Counted from the stretch's first letter, positions 24,779 to 36,925 are shown. The stretch is 64,000 nucleotides of DNA from Coffea arabica (GCF_036785885.1 NC_092323.1:5682501-5746500); one strand, 5' to 3'. Made by a program: numbers and translations. The notes: generated by a model from the sequence alone, not told the origin.

Positions 24779-25534
24779 TCAAGTAAGCATTTGTATAGAG
24801 CCCAGGCGAACAGACTGATGCTGGCATCCTTTTACCAAGTTAGAATAATCTACAGCTGATGTCGCCATCATCATCGGAATTCCAGCATTATTCAGTGGCC
24901 TATTATTTGCAGTTTGCTCCAGGGATTGCACTTGCTTTTTTAAAAACTTAAGGTAATGAGCCGCCTCGTCCAACATAGAAGCCGTGTCCATTTTAGTCCC
25001 TCCTGGAACAAGTCTCTGCAGAATTCTGATCTTCTCACTAATCCGTTCCCTCCGGTGCCTAGCTGCCACACTTTGAGGGTCCTTGGACATCTTCACATTC
25101 TTTCTTCTCGGTGGCTTTACCGATTCAGGGTCAATGTGAATCGGCTGCATCATTGCTATGCGGAAAATCATTTCTCTCATCGCATCCATGGAGCTTCTTT
25201 TCTGCAATGGATTCGACAATGATGATCCATTTGCAGGTGTAAATTCTGGAACTGCTACAGAAGCAATGCTGCCTGAATCTCGAACAGGGTTGCCCGCGAG
25301 TGAGATGGACGATGTTGAAGCAACAATATATGGATTTAGAAATATTGGATCAGTACTTGCGGCACTTTTACTAGATGATCCGAGTTCCGGTGGCTCGGAA
25401 ATACCATACAGATAATTAGTAGTCGCAGAAGATTGGTAGAACTTGCCAAGGTGCATCCCCGTTGTTGGTGATCCTAATTGATTTTGTGAAGCTGATTTGA
25501 GGAGCTCTATCTTCATGCCTGTTGCGATCCTCAA
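24779..25534 (-). CDS. HEC1: HECATE-like bHLH transcription factor (subgroup VIIIb)
   Basis: A single-exon gene of 251 codons. Seen: an unstructured Ser/Asn-rich N-terminal half, then [19 protein letters not shown] (121-139), a HECATE signature, followed by the basic region and helix-loop-helix at about 151-205 ([20 protein letters not shown], then [17 protein letters not shown]). The usual basic-region glutamate is replaced by Ala, as in HEC/IND proteins, which usually act as heterodimers. Family knowledge: HEC factors with SPATULA act in gynoecium and shoot meristem development and in auxin/cytokinin response. A second in-frame Met at residue 7 (MKIELLKS) may be the true start, giving 245 residues. 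[11 protein letters not shown] differs slightly from the LDEAIHYVKFL I recall in Arabidopsis HECs, so it could be another VIIIb member. The assignment to HEC1 rather than HEC2/3 rests on gene order only. Confidence 0.9.
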   Translation of the reverse strand: MRIATGMKIELLKSASQNQLGSPTTGMHLGKFYQSSATTNYLYGISEPPELGSSSKSAASTDPIFLNPYIVASTSSISLAGNPVRDSGSIASVAVPEFTPANGSSLSNPLQKRSSMDAMREMIFRIAMMQPIHIDPESVKPPRRKNVKMSKDPQSVAARHRRERISEKIRILQRLVPGGTKMDTASMLDEAAHYLKFLKKQVQSLEQTANNRPLNNAGIPMMMATSAVDYSNLVKGCQHQSVRLGSIQMLT

Positions 25535-25606
25535 GCTCGAGAGGGGGAGAGAAATGTTTGCTTTGGGTTTGGAATCAGGGAAGGAGGCAGGAGGATGGGA
25601 AAGCTA

Positions 25607-25615
25607 CATATATAG
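25607..25615 (-). promoter_or_regulatory. TATA box of the HEC-like gene
   Basis: CTATATATG on the minus strand, about 75 bp upstream of the ATG at 25534. Sequence and distance fit a TATA box with a short leader. Confidence 0.6.
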
Positions 25616-25619
25616 CCTC

Positions 25620-27434
25620 GTGTAGACACTAACATGCTAATTACCACACTGGTAAATTACATGAAGCTGGCTGCCCAGCAGTATATATAGCTGGAATGAG
25701 CTATGTGGTAGTGTGTATACATTAAAATACATTATCTTTCGATATGATATATTTTGGTGTCACCAAATCTTGATGATATTTATTCTCTCAAGCCTTTGTT
25801 TATTCTATCTTCTGACATTCTTTGTATATCATCAGACAACAATAATAAGTTATGGATTTGCAGGTAGAATTGCACTAATTTATATAGCACACATTATTGC
25901 TGATATTTCCGGACCTAATGAGCGAAACGTATACATATTTGTACATGCCCTTTTGATTGTGAAGTTCTTTATTAAACAGAAACTCATGATTCATGATTAG
26001 ATCAGCAGCATTGAAGTAATAATATGATTGATTCAACAGGTCGGCATCCAAAAAAGGAATTAAGTCCGAAATTAAGGTTGATCCACCCTGATGATGGTCT
26101 GATTTTGTTCGTTGTAACTTGTAAGAAATCATTGCTGATCATAGGATTTTACATGTTGTGAACTTTGAATTCCATTTTTTTCAATCTGAACTGTTGTTTT
26201 TTTTTTCTTTGGGAAATGGAGGTTGTCACAGCAATAAGTACTACTATATATGTTTATCTATTAACAACAACTCTTAGTCAGAAATTTTTTTTTTTTTTTT
26301 TTTTTTTTGTGGTCATTTGCTAGAAGAAATTATTTAGAAATCATATCATGGAATGATCGGTGTTCAAATTTTTTTTTTTTTTTTTTAAAAATTTTGCTGA
26401 CCGAACCTGTCAACATTAATAGAATGTGATAGAACAGTAGGCCCTTCAATGGAGGCATATATTATTGTAATAGTAATATGAGGTTTAGCAATGATAGCAT
26501 TATCAGACAAAATATCTCTTGTTTCCTAATTCTTTAATACATATTTTAGGTACATCAGCAAATTTCTTTTGCGTATTTGATTCCGATGGGGACTGTGGTG
26601 GAGGGAAGAGGCATGGCAATATTATTATGGCAATGGGTCGTTGGACTCAAGGTCAAGGTGCATGAACCAAAACTACTGATTCGAATTTTCATTATTGAGT
26701 TTTAATCGTAGCTTGTTGCAGGAAGAGATCTTCCTTCACCTGTTTCATTCCTGATTTGCTTCCAAAAAAAAAAAAAAAATAATGATGATGATAAAGGAAG
26801 AGCCCCCATTGTCACATGACATCCGTCAGAAGATAACAGCTCCAAAATTCAGAAGCAGTGGGGGTGCCCGCTGCCCACCCCCAGAAAAATGTAAAAAAAA
26901 AAAAATGTTCGTATCACCACGCACCTTTACTTCATCAACTCAAAGAGGATTACTCCACACCACTTGGCATTCGGATCTCATCCCCCTCGTAACAACTAAC
27001 AACGCAGCAGTATACAAGTACAACCCCACGGGATGACTGCTTCATTGGCACGCGTCGCGAGGAGCTGGATTAGGATTAAGTGTAGCAAGAAAGAAAGAAT
27101 GAGAGATCAAAGACGGTAGTCGGAGTATGCAGTCACGCTGCCGGCCGGAGCAGTAATGACCGAATGTGCTCATGCACTGCACCAAATGAAATATGTCAGC
27201 CGCGGATGATGATAACGTTTTGCACGCTAAAAGTGAAAAAAAAAAACAGAGAAAGAAATCTAATTTGACGATCGAAAGGGTCCGTCTCATGAGACAAAAG
27301 TAAGAACGGACAGTAAAAAGGATTGAGCACTCAGTGTTTGATCAACGCTCGTCTGTCAGTCTGCTGAACAGAAACCTTCACTCACACCTCTGAAACAGAA
27401 ATTTGAGCAACTAGTACTCAAAAGAGTGTTTTCA
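25620..27434. other. Intergenic DNA
   Basis: No gene recognised. There are T-runs of 20 or more bases at about 26287-26308 and 26370-26385, an A-run at 26765-26779, and a short hairpin around GGGGGTGCCCGCTGCCCACC (26862-26881). Short frames show no domain. Confidence 0.45.
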
Positions 27435-27455
27435 ATTTCGGCCATACTAACAACA

Positions 27456-27634
27456 GGGTTGGTCCGAGTGGTAAGCGGCTCGGATTTGCTTAAACAGGTC
27501 TCGTGTTCGAGTTCTAATGTACGTAGATACTCCTGTTGGAAGATTCACCCACTATAGTCAGGTGCGCTACGCGGGTTGGGTCCGGATTAGTTAGGGCAAA
27601 GCTTCGGATACCGGGCAGACAACCAAAAAAAAAA
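27456..27634 (+). mobile_element. tRNA-derived SINE
   Basis: A pol III A-box-like TGGTCCGAGTGG (27460-27471) and B-box-like TGTTCGAGTTC (27504-27514) are spaced as in tRNA-derived SINEs. The body then has GGATTAGTTAGGGC and GGATACCGGGCAGACAACC, and ends in an A-run (27624-27634). Similar text before and after (AATTTCGGCCA at about 27434 and just after the tail) is a degenerate target duplication of which 11 bases are exact. Confidence 0.8.
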
Positions 27635-27644
27635 TTTCGGCCAC

Positions 27645-29092
27645 CCTCAAAAGAGCAGAAAATAATACTCCATAATAATAATAATAAAGGTCTCTTCACC
27701 AAAATGGCCGATCATAAATTCCATCTCATCTTTGGCTGTGCCATGTGATTAGCATTAACTCTTTCGTTTTGCTAAGACATTTATGTGCACTTTGAAAATT
27801 TTACTACTACTTAACCCGCTTCCCCACCTTTTTTTTTTTTCTTCTTAGAAAAAGACGAAGCCAACGCTCAAGAATAAGGCTGTAGTGAAACTGAGACTAG
27901 TAGCCTCACAACCAGGCTCAAGAGTATATAAAGAATTGTTTGAACTCTGTTTAATTAGTTTTTTAATGCACCAAAAAAGGAAAAAGGGAAGAAGAATTCT
28001 TAGCACTGCTCTTTTATCTACTGGGTACTTTCTCCTTCGTCTCAATCTCAAAAGCTCGTAGTAAAGACTATGTTTGGGCCGGTACAAAATGAAGTGGGCT
28101 CATCGAAGGCATTCTCTCGTGGACTTGACTGGTTAATCCCAATCTAACATGGACACCGATACATTCGTAATTGTTTATCACTTTCCGCTGCCTATATTTA
28201 CCTATATCTCCTTTTTTTTAAAAAAAACAATTTTTCCGGATGGACAAACACTGCTCGAGAATCCCCAATGAGCTGCTTGCAAGAATTAAATCCATAGCCT
28301 CTGGCTGCCTTTTGCAGTTTTAGCTCTCCCTTTTTCTATCTCACTTTTCTGAAGCAAAATAGGCTAGCCTGTTTATCTGTTTACCCGAAGAGTGGGGGAT
28401 TTTGCAATTTCAATGTTCAGTAGTTCGAACCAAACATCATACCAAACAAATCACTTAAAAAAAAAAAGGAAAGGAAATTAGACCCAAAATAATCGGGGTA
28501 AATACTAGACAATAACAGATAGGACAAAAACAGAATTTCTAATAACAGATAAGATAAAATCTCATTCTTTTCCTGTTAAAAATAAATAATTTTTTTTTAA
28601 AAAAAAAGATAAGTAAAGAAAAGTGAAAATGAATAAGCAGTGGACTAAACGCTAAACAAAAAGCACGCCTTTCCGCAGTCCCAGGCTTGTCGGTGAATTT
28701 CAGTAATCTTCGAGGGGTAGAAAAGAGGGAAAGCCCCACTCTTACCGACATCCCAAACAAGGCGGCCTGAATTGATGATTGCGTGGTCGTGGACAGGAGT
28801 GTGGCCCAAAGAGCAACACTCATTGATGACTTCACAGCTGTATCACAACCCCGCAGCCTGCAGCCTCCCAAGAAAACACACACACACAGTCACATACACC
28901 CTTCACCCACTGCTGCACCTGCCTGCATGGCATGTGACTCCTTGTCCCTACACCACCTTCCCCTTTTCTCTGGAATAGCGTAATTTGCTGCTCCTACTTC
29001 CCACACAGTGTACTGCCCAAACACAGTCGAATTCACTCTTCCCTCCTAGAAAGAAAATTGTTCGTTCAAAGTTCAACTACCCAACTTTGGCC
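27645..29092. other. Intergenic DNA and RALF-like promoter region
   Basis: No gene recognised. Small frames lack ATG context or domains. CA-rich DNA (CACACACACAGTCACATAC) lies at about 28878, some 210 bp before the RALF ATG. I see no clear TATA box close to that gene. Confidence 0.4.
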
Positions 29093-29518
29093 ATGGATAG
29101 CTCCAAATGCTGCTACCTTTGGTTTTGGGCTTGCAGTTTTCTCCTCATCCTCACGTCCAAGTCACTCGTACTTCATAGAGTTTTAGCTCAACCTGAGGAA
29201 GCTGCCACTTTACAGCTCAAAGCTGATTCCTCGGAATGGCCAGCGGGGATGATGTCCCTCTACGACGCTGCGGATGATGTAGTCGGAGACAATGACGACG
29301 ACATGGAAATGGACGAGGATGCCGTGTCTAGTTCCAGGAGATCGCTGTTTTGGCGGAGAGTGAGGTACTACATTTCATACGCGGCCCTGTCGGCGAATAG
29401 GATCCCCTGTCCCCCTCGCTCCGGCAGGTCCTACTACACCCATCACTGCTATTTCGCCAGCGGCCCAGTCCACCCTTATAACCGAGGTTGCTCCGCCATC
29501 ACCCGTTGCCGCAGATAA
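29093..29518 (+). CDS. RALF34: RALF34-like peptide hormone precursor
   Basis: A single-exon gene of 141 residues. Seen in order: an N-terminal hydrophobic signal peptide (about 8-32), an acidic propeptide (DDVVGDNDDD at 61-70), the subtilase S1P-type cleavage site RRSL (82-85), and the mature peptide with the receptor-binding YISY motif (93-96). Four cysteines follow at 106, 119, 133 and 139, and the end is RGCSAITRCRR. The segment ANRIPCPPRSGRSYYTHHC is the RALF34 type rather than RALF1. Family knowledge: RALFs are secreted, bind Catharanthus roseus RLK1-like receptors (RALF34 binds THESEUS1) and regulate growth, root branching and apoplastic pH. An upstream in-frame extension exists, but the ATG at 29093 in CCATGG context begins the signal peptide. 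YISYAAL has Ala where Gly is usual. Confidence 0.95.
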   Translation: MDSSKCCYLWFWACSFLLILTSKSLVLHRVLAQPEEAATLQLKADSSEWPAGMMSLYDAADDVVGDNDDDMEMDEDAVSSSRRSLFWRRVRYYISYAALSANRIPCPPRSGRSYYTHHCYFASGPVHPYNRGCSAITRCRR

Positions 29519-30127
29519 ACTATTCCCTTCGCCTTTCATCTTGTGTCTGCGTGGTGGTTTCTTTTTATTTGTGCGTCTGCTTATCGTTTGCTTTCTGGTC
29601 TCGAAAACTGTCGTCACACACCCCTGTTTTCTTGAGTGCTTTTATATTTTTCTGATCCGTGCCTTCAATTTAAATTGTTTGTTAATTTAAAACTGGATAG
29701 AATTTGCTGAGTCTTGAGAGGGAGAGACGATCATTTTCGAGGTGTAAGCTGCTAATGAATTTATCCTAGCAAGCACTGCTTATTTTTGCATGCATTCTCG
29801 AACAAATTCGTTGTTAGTAATTAGACTCTCAGTTATTAGAGAGATATGGTGCCGTCTGTAGGATACAATTTGCCTTCGTGTTAACGTTAATCTTTCGGGG
29901 AATCAGGCAATAAACTGGAAATTGCAAGTTCAGGAAATCCGAATGCAGCACACTCGACACAAAGTGAAGAAGTTGCGGTGCAGGCAAACCCATAGTCATG
30001 ACCATGCCCAATTTCCAAATGACCATCTTGAAAGCTGGGGGGGGGGGGGGGGGGGGGGAACCAATTGACCAAACCTTCCTGGTTCCCTCAGCGACCTCCA
30101 TTAATTCCTCAGCTACCAATTACGTAC
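29519..30127. other. 3' flank of RALF-like gene with a G22 run
   Basis: No gene recognised. It contains an uninterrupted run of 22 G at 30037-30058. Confidence 0.5.
30037..30058 (+). repeat. Homopolymer of 22 G
   Basis: Read directly: GCT, 22 G, then AACC. Such a run can form G-quadruplexes and is prone to length change or sequencing error. Confidence 0.85.
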
Positions 30128-30129
30128 TA

Positions 30130-30463
30130 CTCCTCCGTCCGTTCATTTTGATAGTCTTAGTTTTTTTTTCATACGATTTTAAAAAAAGTAGTTAACTTTG
30201 TTGAAACAATCAATTTAGGTAACTATTTTCCTAAAATATTCTCACATTAATTAGAGTATAACTTTATGGGAACTTGAATTGATGGTAAAAAATAAATAAA
30301 CTCTCATTAAATGGAGTAGGTTTATAGTAATAACAACTTACATTAAATAAGGATATTTTAAGAAAATTAAAATATAATTACATTCTTCAATTGGAAAGTG
30401 AATTACAATTTGGGACAGATAAAAAAGGAAAACAGGACTATCAAAGTGGTGGGATGGAAGGAG
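30130..30463. mobile_element. Stowaway MITE (Tc1/mariner)
   Basis: The ends read CTCCTCCGTCCGTTCATTTT on the left and CTCCTTCCATCCCACCACTT (reverse complement) on the right, both followed by GATAGTC. TA flanks both sides (30128-30129 and 30464-30465). This is the widespread plant Stowaway terminus. Confidence 0.85.
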
Positions 30464-30465
30464 TA

Positions 30466-31105
30466 GTTACTACCACCGATCAGTAGACTAAATACTTGAA
30501 GACCTGGCAAATTGCTATATCTATCGAATAGGAATTTAGTAGTCGTAAATAAGTGGCAAAATATTATTGGGTTTGGTAGTTAGTTACCAATCCAATACTG
30601 GTCCTGCTTCCGGGATGGGAATCTGTTTCAACAATCTTTTTTTAACCTACTGGTATATAGTATCTTGGATGGCTAGCACTAACAAAATTGTGAGGATATT
30701 GCCTGGCATACGTCTAGCATTTTCAAGCTTCTTCACCGTGTTGACCATTATTCTTCTCTTGCTGAATCTTTTCTGCCCATCTTTCCGCCTTCTTTTTTTT
30801 TGTTTTTTTTTTTTGTTTTTAGGCTTCCTTGGTATATTGACCAATGTCCCTTGCAATCCAGTTCATGCTAAAATCTATGCCTATTAGTTGTCTTTCCTGC
30901 TGTTCTGGGGTAAAGACTACGAGAGAGTGTTTTTGCTTTCAAGCATGCATATAAATCTTGCCGCTGCCATCGTTAAAGTTAAAAATTAAACCAAACATTT
31001 TAAGCTCGACTTAATTACCTAATCATCCCAACAATAGATTTTGTTGACTTCCAGAGTCGTCAGCAATGTAGTATCTACAGTTGATAAATGGCAAACACCG
31101 TGCCA
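30466..31105. other. Intergenic DNA
   Basis: No gene or element recognised in this 640-bp stretch. Confidence 0.4.
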
Positions 31106-31113
31106 GCCCAATA

Positions 31114-32342
31114 TAGGCCTGTATCGACGGGCGGGTTCGAGCCGGAATTAATAAATTAGGATCCGGATCCATCGTACTGTATTAATTTCGGATCCGACCC
31201 AAATACCCGACAGATCTCCTAATCTCTCTATCGGACCCGCACTCGACGGTCCCGAATCCGGGTCGGACCTACCCGGAAAAAGGCAAAATACCAGAATGGA
31301 GGCTTGCTTGCTTCTATTTCAAAAGGAAGGTTCCCAGCTACAGATCCAGAATATAGCTGAAAATTGAGCAAAAAGAATAAGAAAAATTCTATGAGGTTGT
31401 GGCTTCATTATTAAAGCTTGAAGAGCGAAAAGTGGAGGCTCAAATTGGAGTATGACATCAAGACAGGCTAAAACCGCCATGGCTACAAACAACAGTTGCC
31501 GCATGAGAGAAATCAGATAAAGAACCCAAAAGGAAAAATGAACCAAAAGTGCCCAGTTTTCCTTTTGAGCCCTCTGCATATCCCTCACAGACCCTCCAGA
31601 GTTCACCAAGCCAAGCTACGGAAAAGCTCAAAATCTTGATTTCTATTTAGTTTCGTATTGATAATAAACAAAAAAAAAATCATCACAGCCTTAGATAAGT
31701 AGTCGGTTCTTAAATTCACGGTCTTTAACAAAGACAAAATACCATAATGGAGGCTTTCACCTCACCATGCTTTTTACAAACTCTTACGGTATTGAAAAAT
31801 TAAAAAATATATATATCTATGATTGTGAGAAAGAAAGCTGGGCTGCTAGAAGCCTGGAAGAGTTGGGCTTCTTTGGAGCTGCAACCGTCAGGCATCAGAG
31901 ATGGAGAGAGCTCGCCGGTTTCACAATGGACTGGCGGAAGCAGAGCAAAAGAGAAGAGAGTGAGACTGGAATTGGAAGAGCTGGAAGGCAACGGGCTTCT
32001 CTGGCCACTGGCGAAGGAGGGAGGCAGAGCAAAAGAGAAAAGAGAGTGAGGGGAAAAAGGGATGTGTGGCGGTGGTGGGTATTAGGGTTGGAAATATTTG
32101 GGAATGAAAGAAGTAGAGATGTAGTATTGATATGAATAATTATGATAGATTGATATATATTTTGTAAGTATTAATTAATTAAAACTGGTTCAGGTCGAAT
32201 ACGGGTCGAAATGATATATTTCGTATTCGATCCGTAAATTAATTAGATAAAATGGGTCTGGATCCGAATTCGGGTCACGAATCTATACACTTATTCGTAC
32301 CAAGAAAATGTTGGCGGTCCGATTCGGCCGTTGACAGCCCTA
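31114..32342. mobile_element. hAT-like element with unexplained internal sequence
   Basis: The ends are TAGGCCTGTATCGACGG (left) and TAGGGCTGTCAACGGCCG (right, reverse complement), flanked by an exact 8-bp duplication GCCCAATA (31106-31113 and 32343-32350). Subterminal regions are rich in GGATCCGGATCC and CGGGTCGGACC words. The 1229-bp element holds a 23-bp direct repeat (31284-31306 and 31734-31756, two mismatches) and a purine-rich plus-strand segment (31819-32060) in which CAGAGCAAAAGAGAAGAGAG recurs nearly unchanged. No transposase domain is seen. Confidence 0.8.
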
Positions 32343-32641
32343 GCCCAATAGACCCTAATATGACTCATTGCTCATAGAAAGAAAGAAAGACAAATGGATT
32401 GGAGCAGGAATTGGACCTGATAACCGTTGAAATCACTAGTCCGTTGCATGTTATGGGTCAGAACTCGGATTTCTATTTTTTCTTGTGCTTAGCCTAGAAA
32501 ATCTGTACTAAATTCTGTTTTTTTTTTTAATTAAAAAAAAGGGTGGGAGTACCTTTCATTTTTTGGGCTGAAATCACAGCCCATATGCCAAATGTACGGT
32601 TTTAGAACTCATTTCTGTCAGCCACTGAATAGGAGGAAAGG

Positions 32642-32825
32642 CCACCAGCCTTTGGGCCTGGTGGCCACTGCCATGTACTTGGTGGGCTCTCACCAAATTG
32701 TCAGTGTATGTAGCTGTTTTCAATGGTTTTCTCCAATGAAATTTCTATTCTCATTGCTCCTCCTCCCCCTAGATTAAGATTGATTAGATTATAGAAATAT
32801 TACCTTTGTGATAAAAAAAAAAAAA
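32642..32825 (+). mobile_element. SINE-like retroposon with perfect 15-bp target duplication
   Basis: GAATAGGAGGAAAGG occurs at 32627-32641 and again at 32826-32840, enclosing a 184-bp unit that ends in an A-run (ATTACCTTTGTGATAAAA...). The 5' end folds on itself: CCACCAGCC, TTT, then GGGCCTGGTGG. I find no convincing pol III A or B box. The hallmarks are those of LINE-mobilised retroposition; the exact duplication implies a recent event. Confidence 0.75.
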
Positions 32826-32840
32826 GAATAGGAGGAAAGG

Positions 32841-35800
32841 ACTCTTACAAAAAAATAATAATAATAACAAGGATTCTTCTCTCTTTTGTACCCCAAAAAA
32901 AGCAAAGGAAAAAAATAATGCCACTGTTAATTGCGTTGTCCCACAGCTTGCGATTTTTGAACATATCACTCAAATCATATAGAAAAGGTAATGTCATTGT
33001 TAGCACATGCAATTAAATCTGAACCGAGAATTATGTTGCAATTTGTTTGAAGAATTATGCAGTTTCATGTCTCATATGAAGCCCTCAAGTTGTTTGTCCC
33101 AAAAAAAAATATATATATATATATATATCTGACGAGACGCGGCAAGACAACAAGTGTCTTAGAAGGCCTATAGCTCAAGATACAGCCTACAGGAAGGAAG
33201 AATTGATGGGTACAGCCTACAGCTTCCCCATAATTGGAGGAGGCCCGTGAACTAACAACACTTGCACCGTGGACCAGAACTTGATGGGCTCACTCACAAT
33301 CCATGTGAGCTCCTTCTCCGGACCCGCTAATAATATTAAAATCCTTTTCCGTTCCAAGAAACTGACCGGTATGCCATTACTGACCGCACCGTGTTGGTAG
33401 ACCACGTGCTCCTCACCTCTCGCATATATTTGGAGTTTGGACCGTCCGCCGCACGTGTTATTTATTTATTATTATATACTCATATTTTTTGAATAAGTAA
33501 CTGGTTTGAATCTCATCTAACCCTTGCGATTGTGAGTAGGTGACACAACATATTATTATTAGGATTGAATTTTTTGTGCACTATTACTGTAGAATTCATT
33601 TCCTTTTTTGTTTAAAAAAAAAAATTTAACACTGACTGAGCGTCGATGAATGCCACAAATATAAAAAATAAATTCTAAATTCAATTGAAAATTATGTAGC
33701 ATGCATCTAATTTTGTTAGAGTAACGAAATTTTTACACCGATAAAACGCAATTTTGGCAAATGGAAGCGATGACTTGTCTCTTTTCTTTTTTTTTTTTTC
33801 TCTATCCTGTATTTTATCACTGGAGTCGGTCAGCTGGGCAATAATTATCGCCGGTGAGGAAAGTTTTCCAAAGCATAATAGTTTTTGGTCGGTCTAAATG
33901 AGGAAGCTTCAGAGAATCTATAATAGTTCAAACCCAGCACAATACTGCTGTATACACTATACAGCAACAGTGAGGCAGCCGAGGACCGAGGTCATCCAAC
34001 GTGCAAATTGAGATTTCCTGTTCTCTTTTGGCTGCAGCAATGGAATGAAAGAACGAATATATTATTAAATCTCAAGTGAGAATTTTATAGCGGCACCGTT
34101 GTGTTCTATCTCACGTAGATTCAGAATTGGGATTGGAACTGAAATTAGGTTACGTAGATTTTTTACTTTTTTTGGGTAATTAAATCCGGTGAAATTCCTA
34201 TTTTCTAAAATAAAAGATAAATGTTTTTGGGCATAAATAATAGTAAAACATAAGGGTAGAGCGCTGTAACCCTCGGCTCATAATTTACCAAGTCTTCCCA
34301 TCACCGAATTTATAGGGTCATTTAGATTGCATTGCTATCTCGCTGATGGATTTGTGACGCCACTTTTAGAGTCGAGATTCAAAGATGAATGAAGCAACCG
34401 AAACTGAAAAACTCATGACGGTGTCACACCTTCATCTCATCATCCATCCTCTTTTTTTTTTTTCTCTCTTTCTCTCTCTCTCTGTTTTTTTTTTTTTTTT
34501 GGGGAAAGAAAGATCTGATCATCCATCCATCCACTGAAGCTGCAACCCTATCGCTTAAAACGATGACTGCCCGCCCCCTTTCTGTGCCAAAGGTGGATCA
34601 CTTGGCTAGGCTAGCCTTATATAATTGACTAAAAAAGTTACTTATATATATATATATATATATGTCCGCCAAAAAAGGAAAGAGGAGATGCCGCTTTGGC
34701 GGCTGCGGATAATGAATGGATTCGGAGCTTCAGCAATGGCTAATATATTTAATTGCACCATGTAATATATATATATATGTCATCAATTACAGTATGCAAT
34801 TGCTATGACTTTCACATAAATAGACGATAGTTGCTACTATTTTTAAGTTTTTAGCGTTTGAGTTCTGCAAGTTGCAAAACGGTAGAATAGAAGATCGCAG
34901 GTCGGGTGACTTTCGTGAGGCAGGAATCGTTAGGAGCACGCGAGTGGTGCTTTGGTTCTGCAAACTAATTTTAGCGGCTCAAAAACGAGAACGTCCCTCT
35001 CCAGTCTCGACAAATTTTTGGCGCAAGTTTGAGTGTCAAAAAACCTGACCACTTGAATAATAAATTCCTTTTCCAAAAAAAAAAAAGAAAAGAAAAAAAA
35101 AGAAAGACAGAAATGGTCCGGTCGCGAGGCGTGATACGTGCGTAATAAAGTTGCAAAAGCGGGAATTGGCGCCATCAAAAAACGCGGGTCTCGCGCGCAT
35201 AAAATATAGGGCAACTAGTTACCAGTTATCAGGTAGAGTGAGTGTGCTATCTCACTTGTCTAGTGACTGGTGAGTAAAAAGTAAGAACGTGCCAACATGT
35301 GATGGCTAACATCATTTTACGGACCAAAAGACGTGATTCCCCTGCATCCAACCCCCGCCCTGCCCTGCCCAAAACACTTGCATTTCAGCGCTTCAACTTG
35401 CATTTCTAGTTGGGCTATCATTTATTGGCTTGTTATCAGGATTTTGTCTTTCTCATGCACCTTTGTTTCCCCTCTCCTTTTGCACCCAAATAGAACATCT
35501 AGCCACTTGATCTTTAAGAATGACAACTATCTAGGTTCGACATTTTTCTAATGAATGGTTGTGAGTTTCGACCAAAATTTAACCCCAAAAAAAAAATAAT
35601 AATAATAATAGTGATAAATTATGAAATTCTTTGCCTTCATCATCTTAAAGAATCCAATCTTAATTTCCGTGGATTACAGTTAATTTACTTACAGAGTAGT
35701 AGTAGTAGTAGTAGTACAGTATATTTTACAGAATTGGCCGCGAAGTAGTCATGAAAAGCATGTATCACATCTGTCCCGGTATGGTGGGATGCAATCAGAT

Positions 35801-36917
35801 GGCGGCTGAGCATATGCAAGGGGCGTATTATGCGGTTATTAAAGTGAAAAAAAAAATTTTAATCTTTTTTGCAGGCAGCTGATTCTGATTCTTGGGAAGG
35901 ACTCAAAAAGTTTCTTAATTCCTTGCCTTCCGTGCCCATGATGAGCCATCACCGTCCACCGACGCCAAGGAATTCTGTCCCAACATGGTTCAGCTGAAGG
36001 CTCAAAGTGGCGGAGAACAAAGGCCAGTATGTTTAGATAAAAGAAACTATGGCCAAAAACAACATCCCATACGAAAGAACAGGTCTCTAAACATGTGGTG
36101 GGTCCCGCTCGCCTCACATGATCCATGCTTTGAACCCATCATATGCAACTAGTCAATGAGCATTTCTGGTTAGTAGTACTCAACACTCCATTCCAATGCA
36201 GACTATCCAACCAAACTGCCTAAGTAAGCTGTATAGTCTGGTAACAATTTGGCAGCTTTTCTTTTCTTTTCTTTTCCTTCCCTTCACCAGAAGAAGCGGA
36301 TCAAGGGCTCGCTTTCTTCTGTTTCAGTCAGTTTCCTCGTGGTTTTTTTTCGTATTTAAGCAAAATCACGCGATGATGCTGTCTGTTGTTTTGTGCTTTT
36401 TCTTAATTAGCATGCACCGTACCGTTACCCCTTTTCCCTTTTTTGCTTTTTTCTTGGTGACCCGATTTTTCTGCACTCATAACGTGGCCGATAAATTCCA
36501 TGTACTGGGTACTAGAATAGCAACCAAAACGACAAGAAGGTACCAGCAAATGACCGAACCTATGCTAGGCTAGCTGAAGAGAGGGTGAATAACTCAGTGA
36601 TACATGGCTGAAGAGACCAAACCTAGTTGAAGGTGCCTATGATTCATTCTCGAATTATAAGGGATGAGCTCTCTAGAGAAATACTTGTTTTACGGGAATT
36701 ACGTGTAACAATTCGATAATGAAAACAGGTTATCTGATCAACCATTATTCCTATATGGGACGAAGGAGATAAAGTTCCACGCTCTATCACCTATCCCTTA
36801 AACCGTATAACAGGTAAATACCCTCGAACGTCGAATGTGCATCATCTATTGCCCGCTCCACTACTTGTCTCTTATAACAGAGTGACCTCAAGAATAACCC
36901 AAAAAACTGATTTGACC
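32841..36917. other. Intergenic DNA
   Basis: No gene recognised. Simple repeats only: (AT)n at about 33107-33128 and 34645-34664, CT-rich and T-rich DNA at 34450-34500, (AAT)n at 35597-35610 and (GTA)n at 35696-35715. Short frames are without domains. Confidence 0.4.
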
Positions 36918-36925
36918 GTTGGAGT

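Noticed and set aside
31319-31609. 96-codon minus-strand frame in the hAT-like element
   Set aside because: Leu-rich but without recognisable domain or intron signals; kept only as part of the element.
33217-33405. 62-codon minus-strand frame
   Set aside because: Single short frame with no homologue that I recognise and no splice partners.
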